Part shown: positions 31,784-44,940 of the stretch, piece by piece
Position numbering within the stretch: the first letter of the stretch is position 1
Layout: each line of letters opens with the position of its first letter
Assembly (NCBI GenBank): GCA_963930775.1
Contig: OZ005707.1
Coordinates: 2,542,001-2,606,000 of the forward strand
Reading direction: 5' to 3'
Source: Cliona cf. orientalis
Lineage: Eukaryota; Porifera; Demospongiae; Clionaida; Clionaidae
DNA length: 64,000 bases
Notes under the pieces: model-generated
The model's database searches: none
The model's input: only the letters and a program-made list of their open reading frames with translations
Told to the model about the DNA's origin: nothing
Position numbers and translations under genes: made by a program

Positions 31784-34700
31784 TCAATAAGAATCCATTT
31801 TCCACAAAGTATCAACATTCTTCAATATCAAATCAAACTCATGTTTGAATTCCATGTATGTTGAGTATGTTGAAGGGAGGTCAAGCGTGTTGCTACAAGT
31901 ATGGCTCATAGGTCGCCTTTCAAATCCATCCAGACCATTGAACATGACTGAAATAGGACCAATGCACACTCCACACCCAGTGATAAAGCGTAACAGGTCA
32001 CATAACTGTTCATTACTGATGTTACCGATATACTGATGCAGGTAGCCCAAAACCCTCTGCTCAGCCTTATTATTAACAGGTACATCCTCCAACATTTTTA
32101 TTACCTTGGCTGGTGACACCGATAGAGCACAATAAATTCGATATAGCTCGCCCAAAGACATTGCTTTCCAAAATGGTGCGTGCTGAACTGCAATCCCACT
32201 CTTCACTGCTGAGATAGCAGCTGAGGGCTGAAGCTGAAACTGAAACTTGGCTATCTGCAGACTAATTCTCTGCAGGTTGTCTGGGTGTGGTAGTTCCCTG
32301 CAACCATACAGGCTCAGCACAACTTGTAAACTTGATTTAACACCTTCAGAAAAACTTGGCCTTTTCTGTTTTATTTCTTCATATGCAGCCTTCAAAACCC
32401 CTTGATCGTGCACACTTAAGCTGTCGAAAAAAGTTTGCACATACACTTCATCTGGAATGGTTAAGCCATCATGAGGCAAGAGCATCTGTGCCAGACACGG
32501 AAAAGCAACTCTCACAGGCAGTATACCACAAGTGAGGTAGGCATGGGAGACAATACATCCTAATGTTTTAAGCGCCGTAATATCTGTTCCAGGATGGATA
32601 GCTGGAGTCACCAATGTGGACCCATCAAAATATTTTCGATAAGCAACATCATAAAATGCCGTGAACGCATCACGGCATACTCCCCCAAGGTCAACTCCCT
32701 TTTCCCCAACAAAGCGGATCCTGAATGGATATTTTGAAAGCGTATCGACTAGTTGAGGTTCCTGATACAACTTGAAAATCGATTCATACTCCTCATTGCG
32801 GACAACCGAAGATTTGGCACCTCCCTGTAGCTTTAGTCCTTTCATAAAACTCTCTCGTTTAGACTTTGCTGTTGAAATAAAGTACATTCAGTTTAATTAA
32901 TGAGCTACCTGTCATTGAAAGTTGATCCCTCCCTCAAAACCAAGCTTTCTCCACCATCATGGATCAAACATATACTGGGCCTTTTGTGCATTGTTCCCTC
33001 CCAGCAATATTGTGGTCTCGTACACACACCCCAGTCAATACCAACAAACACAGAATTTGAAAGCCCAAACAATCCCTGTATTACACTAGAAAATCCAGGA
33101 TTATGGGAGAGGGGGTTAGGATGCTACCAAACTATGACACAGCCATATTAATGATATTGTTATTTTGCAGTGGGGAGGGGGATTATTGGAGGGATTGTGA
33201 CTTTTCCGTGTAATGATCATTACCGACCAAAAAACTTACAGCCAAGGGGCTGCGATCATGGACCTTATGCTAGCTGTTTGATAGGCAAAACTGGAGAACC
33301 AAGCACCCTCCAGCTCTTGTGTATTGTTTCCCTCCCCAGCAATAATTATAATAATGTATATTACACTGATGCAGCAATGGTAGTAACATTGTACATGTGT
33401 AGTACATATACATAGTACATGCTTGAATCCTACATAGCTATGTAGATATACCTTTTTCCAATACTGCCAGAAAAGGCTGCTCTGTGACCTAAAACATGAA
33501 TAGATGGTCCGGTGGGTATGACAATACTTAAACTAATGATAATTATGGCACCATAAATCAATCACCTTTGGTAGGCTGTACTCCTCACTTATTAAATATG
33601 AGAGAGGGTCAGGCGAATTCTCTTCGTTCGTTACGGTCAATAACCCTTCCAATCGAAGATCACCAATACTTGTGGCTGATGCAACAGAAATCACATTACG
33701 AGGAAAGGTAGTGGAGATTGAAAAAGCAGTATCCAAAGTAGACTTTGCAAATACAAATTCATACAGCAACTGCATTATTGGGATATATTATGCTATTGGA
33801 CACAAATTAAAGTAATTGAATACCTTTGGTTTTGAATTCCTATCAAAATCTCCTTCTAATTTCGTGCCATCAGGAAGTTTAAACACTAACTTGAGTGCTT
33901 CACCACGTTCTGTAGGTGTAGGAAGCTGCTCCAATAGAGTCACCCGCATTTGCCTCAATATCTGTACATTTATAATTTTATAATCACTTGCTGACTAAGG
34001 AGAATATTATGGGGTGGGGGTGGGGGACGCTGAGCTTCTGTTATTAATAATTATTACACTATGAGTGACATCATGGGCCACTAACTCACATTGGTTGGAC
34101 ACTCAGTATGCGAGTAGATTAGTTAGTTCCAAAAACAGAGTTTATACTTACAAATTTTCTGGAACCATGCATGCCTCCAGTCCCCTTAGGTGGCCATGGC
34201 ATACCAATAATTATTAATGGTCACAGTACTTACATCTATATATATATATATATATATATACCATCAAAGATGTCAGGTCCCCCCTTTTTTTATTGCCCCT
34301 GCATGCATGGTAATTACCCAATACCTCATCTACCACATACCTCTAGATCTCTTTCTTTACCTTCTGATTCTTCAACCTACAAAATAATTATATAATATCA
34401 GTAAATTAATGTCATGCAACTACTTTTATACATCCACACCTTTTGCCTATCTCTTTGAAGACTCTGCTCATACTCTCTGTTTTGCTGCTGTATTATCGAT
34501 GCAGATGATTCTCCCGGTGTACTTAGGCTGTTAACTCGCATACTCTGATGAACATAATAATATTATAGTACATAATACAATGCGTAGAAATCATCAGTTA
34601 CAGCTAGCACTTTTCCCCAGGCCTCCACTGTCTTCTTAGCCTTTTTATTATGGTTTGGAGTAGCTAAGGAGGTGCTGGATGAGGCTGTTCATGAACTAGG

Positions 34701-37700
34701 CATGACTAGGCCAAGAGCACAGGGGGGTGCTTGAGAACCCTGAGCACCTCCCTGCCTACGCACCACTAAAGGCCCTTAATTCTTCCCACATTGGGACGAG
34801 GCTACGATTATAGCACTTTCTATTAGTGACATGCATCTACATCACAACTGCAAAGATCCACTACTCCTACTTTTGGATCACGTACCAGTGTTTCCCCCAG
34901 CATACCTGAACGAGGGTGGCCCACCCAGTTTGAGTTTGGGCTAATTGGATAAACATCAAAGAAATGGGTGGAGTTTAAAGCCACAACTTAATTAAAAGCC
35001 TATGAATATCATTAAGCACCCGGATTGGATTCTGTTCTGGGGGAATTCCTGTGTACACACACATGCACACACACACAGTGGCATATCCAGGATCTGTAGG
35101 AGGAAGATGCTGTTTAAGGAGCGAATATTAAAGGCCAGTGAAATTTACTGTGCTGGTAGGAACTGCCAATTATCGATTATCATTGATCACTGAGGTATAT
35201 ACTGAGCTGGCTATTGTCATGCGGCCATAGCTGAGGGCCTCCATGCTTGATACACCACTGCGTGCGCACACACATGTTCACTGACAGGATGTACAAATTT
35301 TCAGCACTACTCATACATTATTTCCATGCAAATCACTGAGAATGAGGGTTTTGCAGGTGGTGGTAAGCTACCCCACTTCATTAGATGTAATAATTTCCTA
35401 ATAAGGAAGAGGGTGACTTACTGCTTATGTGGCCAGTATAAGGTATTCCTATGTTAATATTATGGTCTCACCCTTCCAAAGTTCACCACTGGTAGTTCAC
35501 TCTCGCTATCAGAATCACTTCTCCTTGTATGCTACAGAGAATAATAATCATATCGGGAGTTAATCTTCTTATCTACTGATATAATATTATCACCTTCTTC
35601 GGTGCACATAATATCTAGTAGGTTAATGGTCCCTTTGATGCACATATCGATAGGGCTCATACATCCCAAAGCTCTGTGCGTTGCGTGAGTGTGTGTGTAA
35701 GAGAGAGAGAGAGAGAGAGAGCTTACTTCGTCCGTGTTGACAGAACTACGATTGGGTAGACCTTCAGATGGAGCATCAACTTCTTTAGATATCTATAATA
35801 TTTTAAGGAGAAATTAAAATCTAGGCACAAGCACCTAGAATAATCCCTCATTTAAATTGAGAGCTAACAAACTCAATTAATGTACTGCTAGAGTATTATA
35901 CACATTGTAGGCAATGGCACCATAACTATGTGCATCACGCCAACATAATTTTATTGTAAGAGATAAGATGTATGTACTCAAATACTATAATATTATATCA
36001 TGCTCCTGTGGGAGAGAGTATGCACATGATTACCCTCACTGCATGGATGCTTTTAGTAATGAGTCATGGTATGCCACAATTCTGTAACCACTACAGTGTC
36101 ACATGCCAACACCAGAGTCCCTCCCCATGTTGCTACTAGAGAAACCAAGGATTCTCCCTAAAGAGAAGGTATTGAATTTAATACCCACAATTCACAAGAT
36201 GTACTACAGATAGCTACAACTGATAGCAGTCACCTTGCTCCACTACCTCCATGTCCAAGCTAGAATACACACAAGTTATCAACTTAAAATTAGTGCAATA
36301 GATTACACTTACTATACTGTGTGATAAGATTCTGTTTCACTGTAAGTAATGGGCATGAACTATCACTATGGCATTCAACATAATAGCCACACATACACCC
36401 ACACAATAGAATGAGCAAGGTGAGAACCGCAAGTAGGACCACTTGTAATGTACTTCACGTAAAAAAAGCTAGGTGATAGGGGTAAATGTTGCCAATATTA
36501 GCACCAAGAGTATATTCTATAATTATACAGTATTTTTAAAACGGTCGGACATATTCAAATTTGATCAGACATCCTAAAGTCATGGTTTTAGCCTTGTGCA
36601 TGGAATGGTACAGTGTGTGTGGCCTGATGAAGAGCTCATAATGGTGACCAGGCAGCTTTGCAATAGAAAAGCCACAGGTAAAATAATTATTATTACTAGT
36701 TATAGGCAATTGTAGTGAAACAGTTTATGCATGCTCATCAATGTAGTCTGGCTATTGCTATTTGTGGCTGGAAACATCCTGCAACTGGAGGTGCATTAAC
36801 TATTAATAAGGAACTAGCCTATAGCAGTCAAATACAGCATGTCCAATTGCAGCTGCATGTGTGCACACTTTTCTCCACTGTTGCAATAGCTCTACAAGTG
36901 TGGTGTCTGAGTTTGACCACTGAGCCAGGTACCTGTAGTAGTCAGCTGTACCTTGCTACCACTAAACTAGCTTTCATACACTGCAAAATATTATTTTATT
37001 ATTATTGTCTGACCAAAACAGCAGACTGCTACTGTGGCTGTGAACAATAATTATTGAATACATCAGCCTCATGCATGCAACTAATTTGGCTATAATACTG
37101 TCATCACAAGTATAATGGCTGCAACATAAATTAACTATTTGCAAGTCTGGATCCTTGCACTCTTCACAGTATCTAAACCATGCTAATTCCCTCTAGCTAC
37201 CAAAAAACTTTCAGCTTCAAGGAGGCTCTATGCCCAAGCTATCCTTTTAATTTAACTTTGGGTATCCAAAGGAGGTCCAAAAACATTAGAAAGGCCAGCT
37301 ACCAGCCTAATACATGTGCAAATAATCAACACAGTCATGCAATTATACTCCAAACTTCCAATAAACGGGTGCTCCCACACACATCTACACATGCATGCAC
37401 ACACACACACACACGCACAAACAACCACAAGTATAGTGTACCTGCACATTTTCTGTTGCCTCCATAAGATATACAGCACTCTTGCGGCTGACAATTATTG
37501 AACCATCGGGTTCTTGTTCCTCGGATATCTGAAGCTTATTGTCAATACAGTCAAGGTACTTAAAATGTGTACCTACACCAAATCCTCGGCGAATAACAAG
37601 TTCTACCTGTTCGTTGGACATGTTTCGAGAGAATTTTAGCGTTTTCCTTCTACCAATACTCTCTAGCTGAGCTCTATGTTTGCCCCGTGGTACATTTGAT

Positions 37701-38593
37701 GTGAACTTGGGCAACATAAAGACAACTACATTTGATGGCCGTCCACTAGAACCTGTTGCCTTTTTCTTACGATGTTGTGCTGCGGCAACACATTCAGCCT
37801 TAGGATCAAACATTGGGGTAGGACGTTTCCATGAAGTGGAAGAAGGAAATAATCTACTGAGAGCCTTTGATTCAGATTCCCTCATCTTGATAAGGCTGCC
37901 AGATCCAGTTGCTATCTGCTGTGCTAAACGTACAACCTGTATAATTATTAAGAGTATCGATCAAACACATCAATAATTATTATTATTGAGAATCAATCAC
38001 ATTTCAGGGCAACATGGGGGTGGATATAGTACATGCCTATTGTGAGTAATTTGCTTATGTGATGAAACAACAAGCATAGATAATATTAGAGTGTGACACA
38101 TTATTAAACTTGGGATTTTGTACTAATCTTATTTTTGTATAATCAATCCATAGCCCACCTCATTCTGGTGACCCTAAAATGAATCATAAATGGAAAACTT
38201 TGGAGGGAGAAAATTATTGATCTGTTTGTATTAAAATGTAGCTATAAATACGTACAAATTATACACAATTTGACTTACACTATCACTTGGTGATGAAAGG
38301 GCAACATTGACTACGCTGCGATCTGAGATTATCTGATCATCGGTAACATCCAGGAATTGGTCACGCCACAGTTCATTTTTCAATTGCACCACCAAGTTCT
38401 TCTCTTCCACACCATTCTCTAACACATCGCTGAAGGTGATAAGAAAAGCTTGCTTCAAACTGCTAATTTCTTGAGCTGGAGACCCAGAAGAGAATTTGAG
38501 CACCCGTTTGTGTTCTCCGAAACACGCCAATACCTCCTTTGTAGCAGCAGCAGCAACTGTTGCTGAAGTTGATCCAGACTCCATCAACGCCAT
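31784..38593 (-). CDS. UBX-HECT E3 ubiquitin ligase, 9 coding exons
   Basis: Exons (minus): 38279-38593, 37442-37936, 35727-35792, 35472-35531, 34440-34544, 34341-34376, 33824-33961, 33566-33769, 33452-33488 and 31784-32868, all GT-AG with matching phases, giving 846 aa (ten coding segments; the 37 bp one is tiny). Residues 1-105 end in a PB1/ubiquitin-like pattern (DQFLDVTDDQIISDRS). Residues 106-270 hold MFDPKAECVAAAQHRKKKA and KTLKFSRNMS, typical of G2E3-like invertebrate proteins. A FAF-like helix (QQNREYEQSLQRDRQK) leads into a UBX domain at ~372-445 with the p97-contact FPR (STTFPRN). The HECT domain spans ~486-846: GEKGVDLGGVCRDAF, then catalytic Cys810 in SHTCSNTLDLP. UBX would recruit p97/VCP while HECT transfers ubiquitin. 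Substrates unknown. Confidence 0.9.
35699..35721. repeat. (GA)n microsatellite at an intron edge
   Basis: About eleven GA units lie immediately downstream of the donor of exon 35727-35792, so the transcript carries (UC)n just inside the intron. Other simple repeats in this gene: (TA)n at 34233-34260 and (CA)n near 37387-37412. Confidence 0.85.
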
Positions 38594-38742
38594 AACTATC
38601 TACCGAATAAAGCTTAAGTGTGCTAGAGACAGCGGCACTGCTTTAAGGCTTAGACAAGACTTACTTACTATCGAAAACACCTAGGCTCAAGATGATCAGC
38701 AACTAGAAATTATGGCGGGTAGCTGGCGGTTTAGTGGCCAGA

Positions 38743-38752
38743 GCGCATGCGC
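38743..38752. promoter_or_regulatory. GCGCATGCGC palindrome upstream of UBX-HECT
   Basis: GCGCATGCGC lies 150 bp upstream of the E3 ligase start codon (38593) and matches the NRF1 core. No TATA box was seen between it and the gene. Confidence 0.4.
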
Positions 38753-39289
38753 ACATGGTGTGGAAGTCATACTATATAGTTGACACTAAATTTAATTTCC
38801 ATCCAGATGATTACTTCAACATATCTTCAGATCTCCATCTTACTACTTGAAGTCTCATGTGAACTAGCTATATACTATCATATGATCTATGCTACTATGT
38901 ACAATGTAACATTCTCAGGTGTATTAAAGTATTATACCTATACTTTTAGCATAACTTTCAACTTGGCAACTTTCATGCACACTTTCAGTATGGGGCAGTG
39001 GTGAGATTAATGTTTCTCGGGTGTTATGTCAAATAATATATCTGAATAATCCTGAATGGATCACTATAGGAAATTTGCATCAAAGTGTTATTCAGTATTA
39101 AACAGAGCAGTGTTCAAATTTTAATGCAGTTGCAGATTTACAATATTTATGTTGGTTATGCATAAGAATCATAATGATAATAATAATAGTATAGCATATT
39201 CATATAGTCATTATGAGATATTATAATTATTCTCTCTAAAATATTACTGTGCTATTTCCCATGATAGTTGCCAAATTCCCCATCCTCCT

Positions 39290-40215
39290 CCCCCTAGGTA
39301 TTTCTGAGTTGCCATGGCAGCAGTTACCTGATGACAGAATCTCCAGTTGCTAAGTTGCCAGCTCAGAACACTGGGCTCACGGAACAGAACTGTTGGTAAC
39401 TCAGGAGTATATATACCTGGGGGGAGGGGGTGGTTGATGGAGACTGGTAATGCATAATAATATTATATTATTATAATACAATGTCATAATTATACATGGA
39501 TGCTTTGGCAACGAACACTGGAGTCACTATACAACAGGCAACAGCTGGCAATTCAGCAACAGCAGTGATGCTGCATGGAGACTCAACATAGGAGGGGTTG
39601 AAGAAACTCTGGTAACTCTGCATGGCTGGCTACCATACCACAGGCAACTGCTGGTAACTCAGTTACACTATAATAATAATTATTATAGTATAGGAGGCGG
39701 GTATATACTGGAGAGTGGAGACTCTAGCTGAATGGCAACACTGGCCATGGACTAGCTGGCAACAGGCAACCATGTCAGGAATAAAGGGATAGCTACACCA
39801 GGAAACTCTATAGGAGGGATTGATGGAGGCTCTGGCAACACTGGCCGGACTACAACAGGCACCTGCTGGCAACTCGATCAGCAACAGCACCTAATAGTAT
39901 CAGTCTGGAGGAGACTGTAACAACACTGGGCTATGAGCAACTGCTCACCTATATAGGAGGGGATACTGGAGACTCTGCATGGGCTACCACAGGCAACTGC
40001 TGGCAACTCAGCAACACCTCGGGGGATGCTGGAGACTGATGAAGACTCCGGCAACACTGCATGGAATATATACCACAGGCAACTGCTAGCAACTCAGCAA
40101 CAGCACCCAAGTATACATAGGAGGGGACTCTAACAACACTGGGCTATAACAAGCAACAGTTTCTGCTAACCTATACTAGGAGGGGATGCTTGGGACTGCT
40201 TGCTGGCCATGGACA
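39290..40215. repeat. Degenerate ~90-120 bp minisatellite
   Basis: Phrases 'caggcaactgctggcaactc', 'agcaacagc', 'ggagactc' and 'ataggagggg' recur eight or more times with variable spacing. The array runs up to within about 100 bp of integrase element copy 2. No coding potential. Confidence 0.8.
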
Positions 40216-40320
40216 GCAGATAATTTTTTTTACTATGGCAGCAACATTCTGATGATAATTTATAAACCCTTCAATCCTACTCAGGAACTGGCCATGCCAT
40301 CAACAGTACTGTTATCTAAT

Positions 40321-42752
40321 ATCAATGACTATTATGATGACAGATCAAGTGAAAAAAAAAACAATGTAACACTTAGGTACCAAAATGTTGTGTTAACATG
40401 TCCACTGCCTCCTGGTATATGTCGATTCCATAATTATCACTTGCCGACAAGGGATTTACCCTTTGAGCTAGTTCTTGCAAAACAGCATCAGAAACAGTCA
40501 AAATAGATTCTGGCACAGTAACAGTTTCTGGTCCCCTGACACTTGCCTCTACATCATCCACATCGTCTACTCCATACATGTCATCAACCTCGTCCAAGAA
40601 ATCCAGCGCACTTAAGCCAGACGAGTGCATACTGAGAGTGCCTTGAACATAGAGTTGATGAGGAGTAAGGTTGCTCTCTGTTCTAATGCTGTGGTGATTC
40701 CATCCCTCCCGAAAGATATCCAAGGCACGCCTAATCCGAGGAAGGTACACATAATGCAGTGCATACAAGTGAATCTCATTTAATGGGTCAAGCAACTGCT
40801 GACTCTCCAGAAAGTAAAACAGACGATAGTACAAAATGGTGACAGACTGGTGAACATCTCGCCAGAGACGCTCGATCCTCTGGTTGTGGATGGAAGCACC
40901 GGTAATCATGCTGTTTCGATCGACTCCTCTGTGGCGTAGCATGTGCACTGCCACTGCATAGTTTTCTCCCCCCTGATCCGACCTCACTCTTGATGGAAGA
41001 CCGTAGCGTCTGGTTGCTTCAAGGAATAGCTTGTAGACAGTGGACGATTTGTTATTCGAGGAGCACTGGAGGTACACAATCAGTCGTGAATAACCATCTA
41101 TTCCCCCATGTGTCACCATTCGCCAGCGTATAAGCTTGTGATGCCCATCTGCATAGAAATAACACAATTTTAAATGTACAAGGAAGTGGTAAGGACGTTG
41201 TACATGCATATGTACACAGCATAGTGTGGCCGTGGCAGTACACGCCACACACAGGCACCCGCTCTAACTCATATTTCGGGGCGAGCCTGAGCGAGTGTCA
41301 AATACACGAGACAGGAAGTGGTTTTATAATAATGCTATATGTTTGCGGAATGGGTGATAGTTCATGAAGTGCGCATAGGTAATGGTCGTCAAGTGCATGC
41401 ACACACTGCACAACTTGGCAGATGACCTCATGAAACTGGAAAGGTGAGTGCCTGACCACGCTGGCAAGGTTCAGGTCCACAACCAACATCACTGCATGCT
41501 GCCACTACTCATGCAACTGACTGACATGCCACTGTAGTCTGGAGTACCAGCCCCATGACACTGATGGTAGTGCCATGAGCATGATCTTCCAAAGAAATCT
41601 TGTGACTTTCACGAAGGCTCACCCCAGCACAGATGATTTTCATCATCACTAGTTATATACTATCAGTGCATTGACGTAACTTACCTATGTGCCACAAGCA
41701 GTTGGGTCCAGACACTGTGTATGGGCGGCGTGAGGTCTTAGTACTCCATCTTAGGGCAGCACTCAGTGGGTCTATCCTTCGTAGTCCTTCCCGGAGTTGC
41801 TGTCTTGGTACCCTGTACCCCAGAGATCGTAGACGTCCAGCTGCCATTGTCTCGCCTAGTTCAGGTAACTCGACCCTTAGCTGACGAAGAATTTCATCAA
41901 GATCATCGTCTGTCAGAGTGTGACTGGGCTCTTCCATTAGTCCATATTCAACACGCCTTCGATAGACAGTCATTCTTGACACTCCCAGTAAGTGAGCAAT
42001 TTCAGTCCACGAGAAAGATAAGGAACGGAGGTAATCCAACTGAGCACGTGTTATTTCGAATCTGGGACGACCCAAGGTAGCAATTTCAGAAGCTGTTGGA
42101 GCTTGATAGTGAAAATTGAACCGAATTGCTAGGTTTTCAAGCTGCTCCGACCACTGACGCCTAAGGACTTGAAGCCGACTTACAATATCACGCAACAACT
42201 GATAGATTCGGAACAATACATGGCTGCCATCCCCACCCACTTCTTCTTCCACTCGATCTTTAATTGTGCTCACACTTCTAATGCAGATGGCCAATCTCTC
42301 CAACACATACTCCATGTATTCTTCATTCGCAGTCGAAAATTGCCGACTACTTGACTGCATCAGTTGTGAAATCTCCTGAAACAAATCACTCCAGCCCTGA
42401 GGTCCGTCCATGGCCGGTTGCAAAACAATCTAGAGGTCAAAGGTGGCGGAGAGGAGGGGCAAGTTGGCGAAACCCTGGAAGGTCAAAGGTGGCGGGGGCA
42501 GAATTCGAATTCGAAAAGAGTCCGGATCAAAGTGTCTCGGTTGACGTAGTGTTTCTAGCTCAGTAACGTAGGGTCAGATATTTGGACGTAGGCGTCAAAG
42601 AATCGAGGCCGTGAACGTAGCGTTGACTTTCGACGTAATCTCGGGTGCAGACTCGAGGGTCAAAGGTTGACATGCATGCTCACGTGATATAAGTAATCTA
42701 ATTAAGAACGTCTCCACGTAGTGTGCTATTATGTTACATTTGGCGTGCCATA
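40321..42752 (-). mobile_element. HTH-integrase DNA element, copy 2 (inverted)
   Basis: Reverse complement of 28350-30782; positions before the T run map as 71102 minus x. Translated products of both copies are the same. The outer flank reads 'ggtccggg' here and 'ccggtccg' at copy 1, suggesting a similar target sequence. The 5' end lies only 147 bp before the start codon of the death-domain gene at 42900. Confidence 0.9.
40373..42411 (-). CDS. HTH-DDE integrase-like transposase, copy 2, two exons
   Basis: Exons 41685-42411 and 40373-41148 on the minus strand, 500 aa, matching copy 1 including the HTH, Asp243/Asp300/Glu335 and the intron that splits the Asp243 codon. Open throughout. See copy 1 for domain details. 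Two intact inverted copies 9.5 kb apart could form ends for transposition or inversion of everything between them. Confidence 0.85.
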
Positions 42753-42899
42753 GGTCCGGGGACCACTTGGTACATGGTCATGATGGTGCGGGGGATTTCG
42801 TAGATCTAGATCTATATCTGTGCCCAGAGGGCACGTGACTAAGTTTATTTCGTGACAGGCCTACGGGCGTGGTTTAAGTTCGGCATTCTTCCAGCAAAA

Positions 42900-43796
42900 A
42901 TGAGTCTATCTACAGCTTCCATCAATCGTCTAGCTGAATCCAGCCGCACTGACAGTTCCTTTAGAGCGGAAGGAAAAAACAGTAGTGGTCTTCCATTTGT
43001 TACACTGGTCAAGCAACATGGCACTTATGGAATGGTGTTTGAGACAAGCGCTCAGTATGACGTACGCCTCCTTCATGGAACCACTTCAAATCTCCACTGG
43101 ATCACATTGTTAAAAATGAAGGATTCCAAGCTTCCATACATTACGCATGAGATCACAACAAAGACAGATATGAGAGTTTTGATTCCGTCTCTGCGCACTG
43201 TTCAAGAAGCTGATCCCTTACTAGCAAACCCTGGCATAGATGAGGTTGGTGTGTATACAGGAAGTCTTGAAGACATAGCTGCCATGGCAGATGAAATTGT
43301 CTCCGATATGGAAACATATGATCTCTTTAAAAATAATTGCCAGAATTTTTGTAATTATCTGCTAAAGAAAATGAAATTAATCACAGAAGATTATCCCACT
43401 ACATTTGCCATTCTTGGTGCAGGTTCACTTGAAAATAAAACATTTGATATCATTCCTGATGTTTTCGAACCAGTTGGAAGGACTAGGATTCGTATACCCT
43501 CGTTCCATAGCCCACCGCAGATGAATGATCTGATTCCTATTTACAACATCTTAAAACCATTGGCATCAAAATGGAGAGAAATAGGCTCCAAGCTACATTT
43601 TGATCCAGCTAAACTGGACGAAATCAAAGAAGAATGCTTTGATCGATCAGAGAAATGCCTGCATGAATTCTTAACACGATACCTTACAGATCTAAAAGAC
43701 TGTATATCATACAAGGATCTTGCTAGTGCAGTTCAGGAATTTGATGATACTGGTACGCGTTATCAGAAAATTCTTCATCTCCCTAAGACAACATAA
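42900..43796 (+). CDS. Papain-fold (LRAT/PPPDE-like) plus death-domain protein
   Basis: 298 aa; ATG at 42900 is the first ATG in a frame whose upstream part has none. Residues ~55-160 carry the papain-like core: HW at 66-67 (LHWITLLKMKDSKLPYIT), VYTGSLEDIAAMADE at 118-132 and NNCQNFCNY with Cys147. Residues ~208-290 read as a death domain (LKPLASKWREIGSKLHF, LDEIKEEC, LTRYLTDLKDCISYKDLASAV), linking a possible thiol hydrolase/acyltransferase to death-fold signalling. It is a paralogue of 24495-25187, which lacks this tail. Intronless. Transposon copy 2 ends within its promoter-proximal flank, so its regulation may be affected. Confidence 0.7.
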   Translation: MSLSTASINRLAESSRTDSSFRAEGKNSSGLPFVTLVKQHGTYGMVFETSAQYDVRLLHGTTSNLHWITLLKMKDSKLPYITHEITTKTDMRVLIPSLRTVQEADPLLANPGIDEVGVYTGSLEDIAAMADEIVSDMETYDLFKNNCQNFCNYLLKKMKLITEDYPTTFAILGAGSLENKTFDIIPDVFEPVGRTRIRIPSFHSPPQMNDLIPIYNILKPLASKWREIGSKLHFDPAKLDEIKEECFDRSEKCLHEFLTRYLTDLKDCISYKDLASAVQEFDDTGTRYQKILHLPKTT

Positions 43797-44940
43797 TAAC
43801 AATAATAATATTATTGTACTTGTAGCTATGATAATATATCATATTGAAAGAAAAGCAAAGGTATGATTGCTGTGAACACAAAAATAATAATATTATTATT
43901 ATTATGACATTGTGTATTCAGGGGATGACTCGGCATTATTGTGCAGCAGCTGATAATATATGCATGAATTGATGATCTTTTGTATACTATATCTAGTAAC
44001 ATGGCTGCTACACAACCACAATAAGTATATTATAGCTATACCATGTTGTGTGCAAAAGGTCACCACTAGTCTTGGACTGTTATGTACTATATATAGTCTA
44101 AGAGAGCTCTCATCATCATGCAGGCTTGGTATACACTCCCTCCAATTATTGTGCTAGTTGATGATTCCTTCCCACTTTATAAATTAAATGTGTCATTTAT
44201 AATACATACAGCACAAGAATAACATAATATAATATTATAGCTATTGTAGATCTATCCCTAGCCTCATTCCCAGGCCCTTCACATGCCTTCAAGAGGAGGA
44301 GAAAGGGCCTGGTACACATTGCACACGCATGCGCTGGGGTCTCCATAGCAATCGGTCACATTACCATAGTGATCATTCGTGGGTTCTGCATGACGTACAG
44401 ATATATGGACGATAAATGGAGCGTATATAATAATATCAGTCTACGCTAAGACCTCCTTAAATGGTACTATGGAATGTTATCATCAATCAACCGCGGTTGA
44501 CGTATACGCGCGCCACAGTCAGGAAGGGTGGTCTATGAATATAATTATTTGCGCATGCCTCGCGTAAGCTAACAGCGGTTAAGCCCTATGCATGAGTCAC
44601 ACCACTGGTCGACACGGCTACAAATTCACTTTTTTGAGATTTTGTGCAGCTATATCTGAACACGAGCAAGGATTTACCGGAAGCCAAGGCAGGCCAATGA
44701 TCTATGGGATGGAATGTTCATGTGACCAATTAATCAAGCAGCCAGGACAGTTTGCTGCAGGTTGAACACTCGCTTGAACTTCGCCGAAACAGAGCGATGA
44801 CTGGAGATGGCCATGAAGATCGGTTCATAAATAACAAACAGTTGTAGGTAGGGAGTTGAAACCTGTTACAGAGACTAGTAGTAAGATAGATCTATTAGCC
44901 TCAGTTCAGTTTAGTTAGTACTACACTACTGTACATGAAG
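43797..44940. other. Intergenic, no gene seen
   Basis: AT-rich DNA. At 44265-44325 lies a partial member of the TAGCCTCG foldback family ('tagcctcattcccaggccc' ... 'gggcctggtacac'). At 44740-44800, 'ttgctgcaggttgaacactcg' resembles the sequence at 45085-45110. Confidence 0.55.

Noticed and set aside
36715..37050. 111-codon plus-strand frame
   Set aside because: Lies inside an intron of the UBX-HECT gene, no homology, low-complexity Cys/His mix typical of chance frames.
42852..42899. Upstream extension of the death-domain protein (16 extra residues)
   Set aside because: The extension begins at GTG; the first ATG in frame is 42900.
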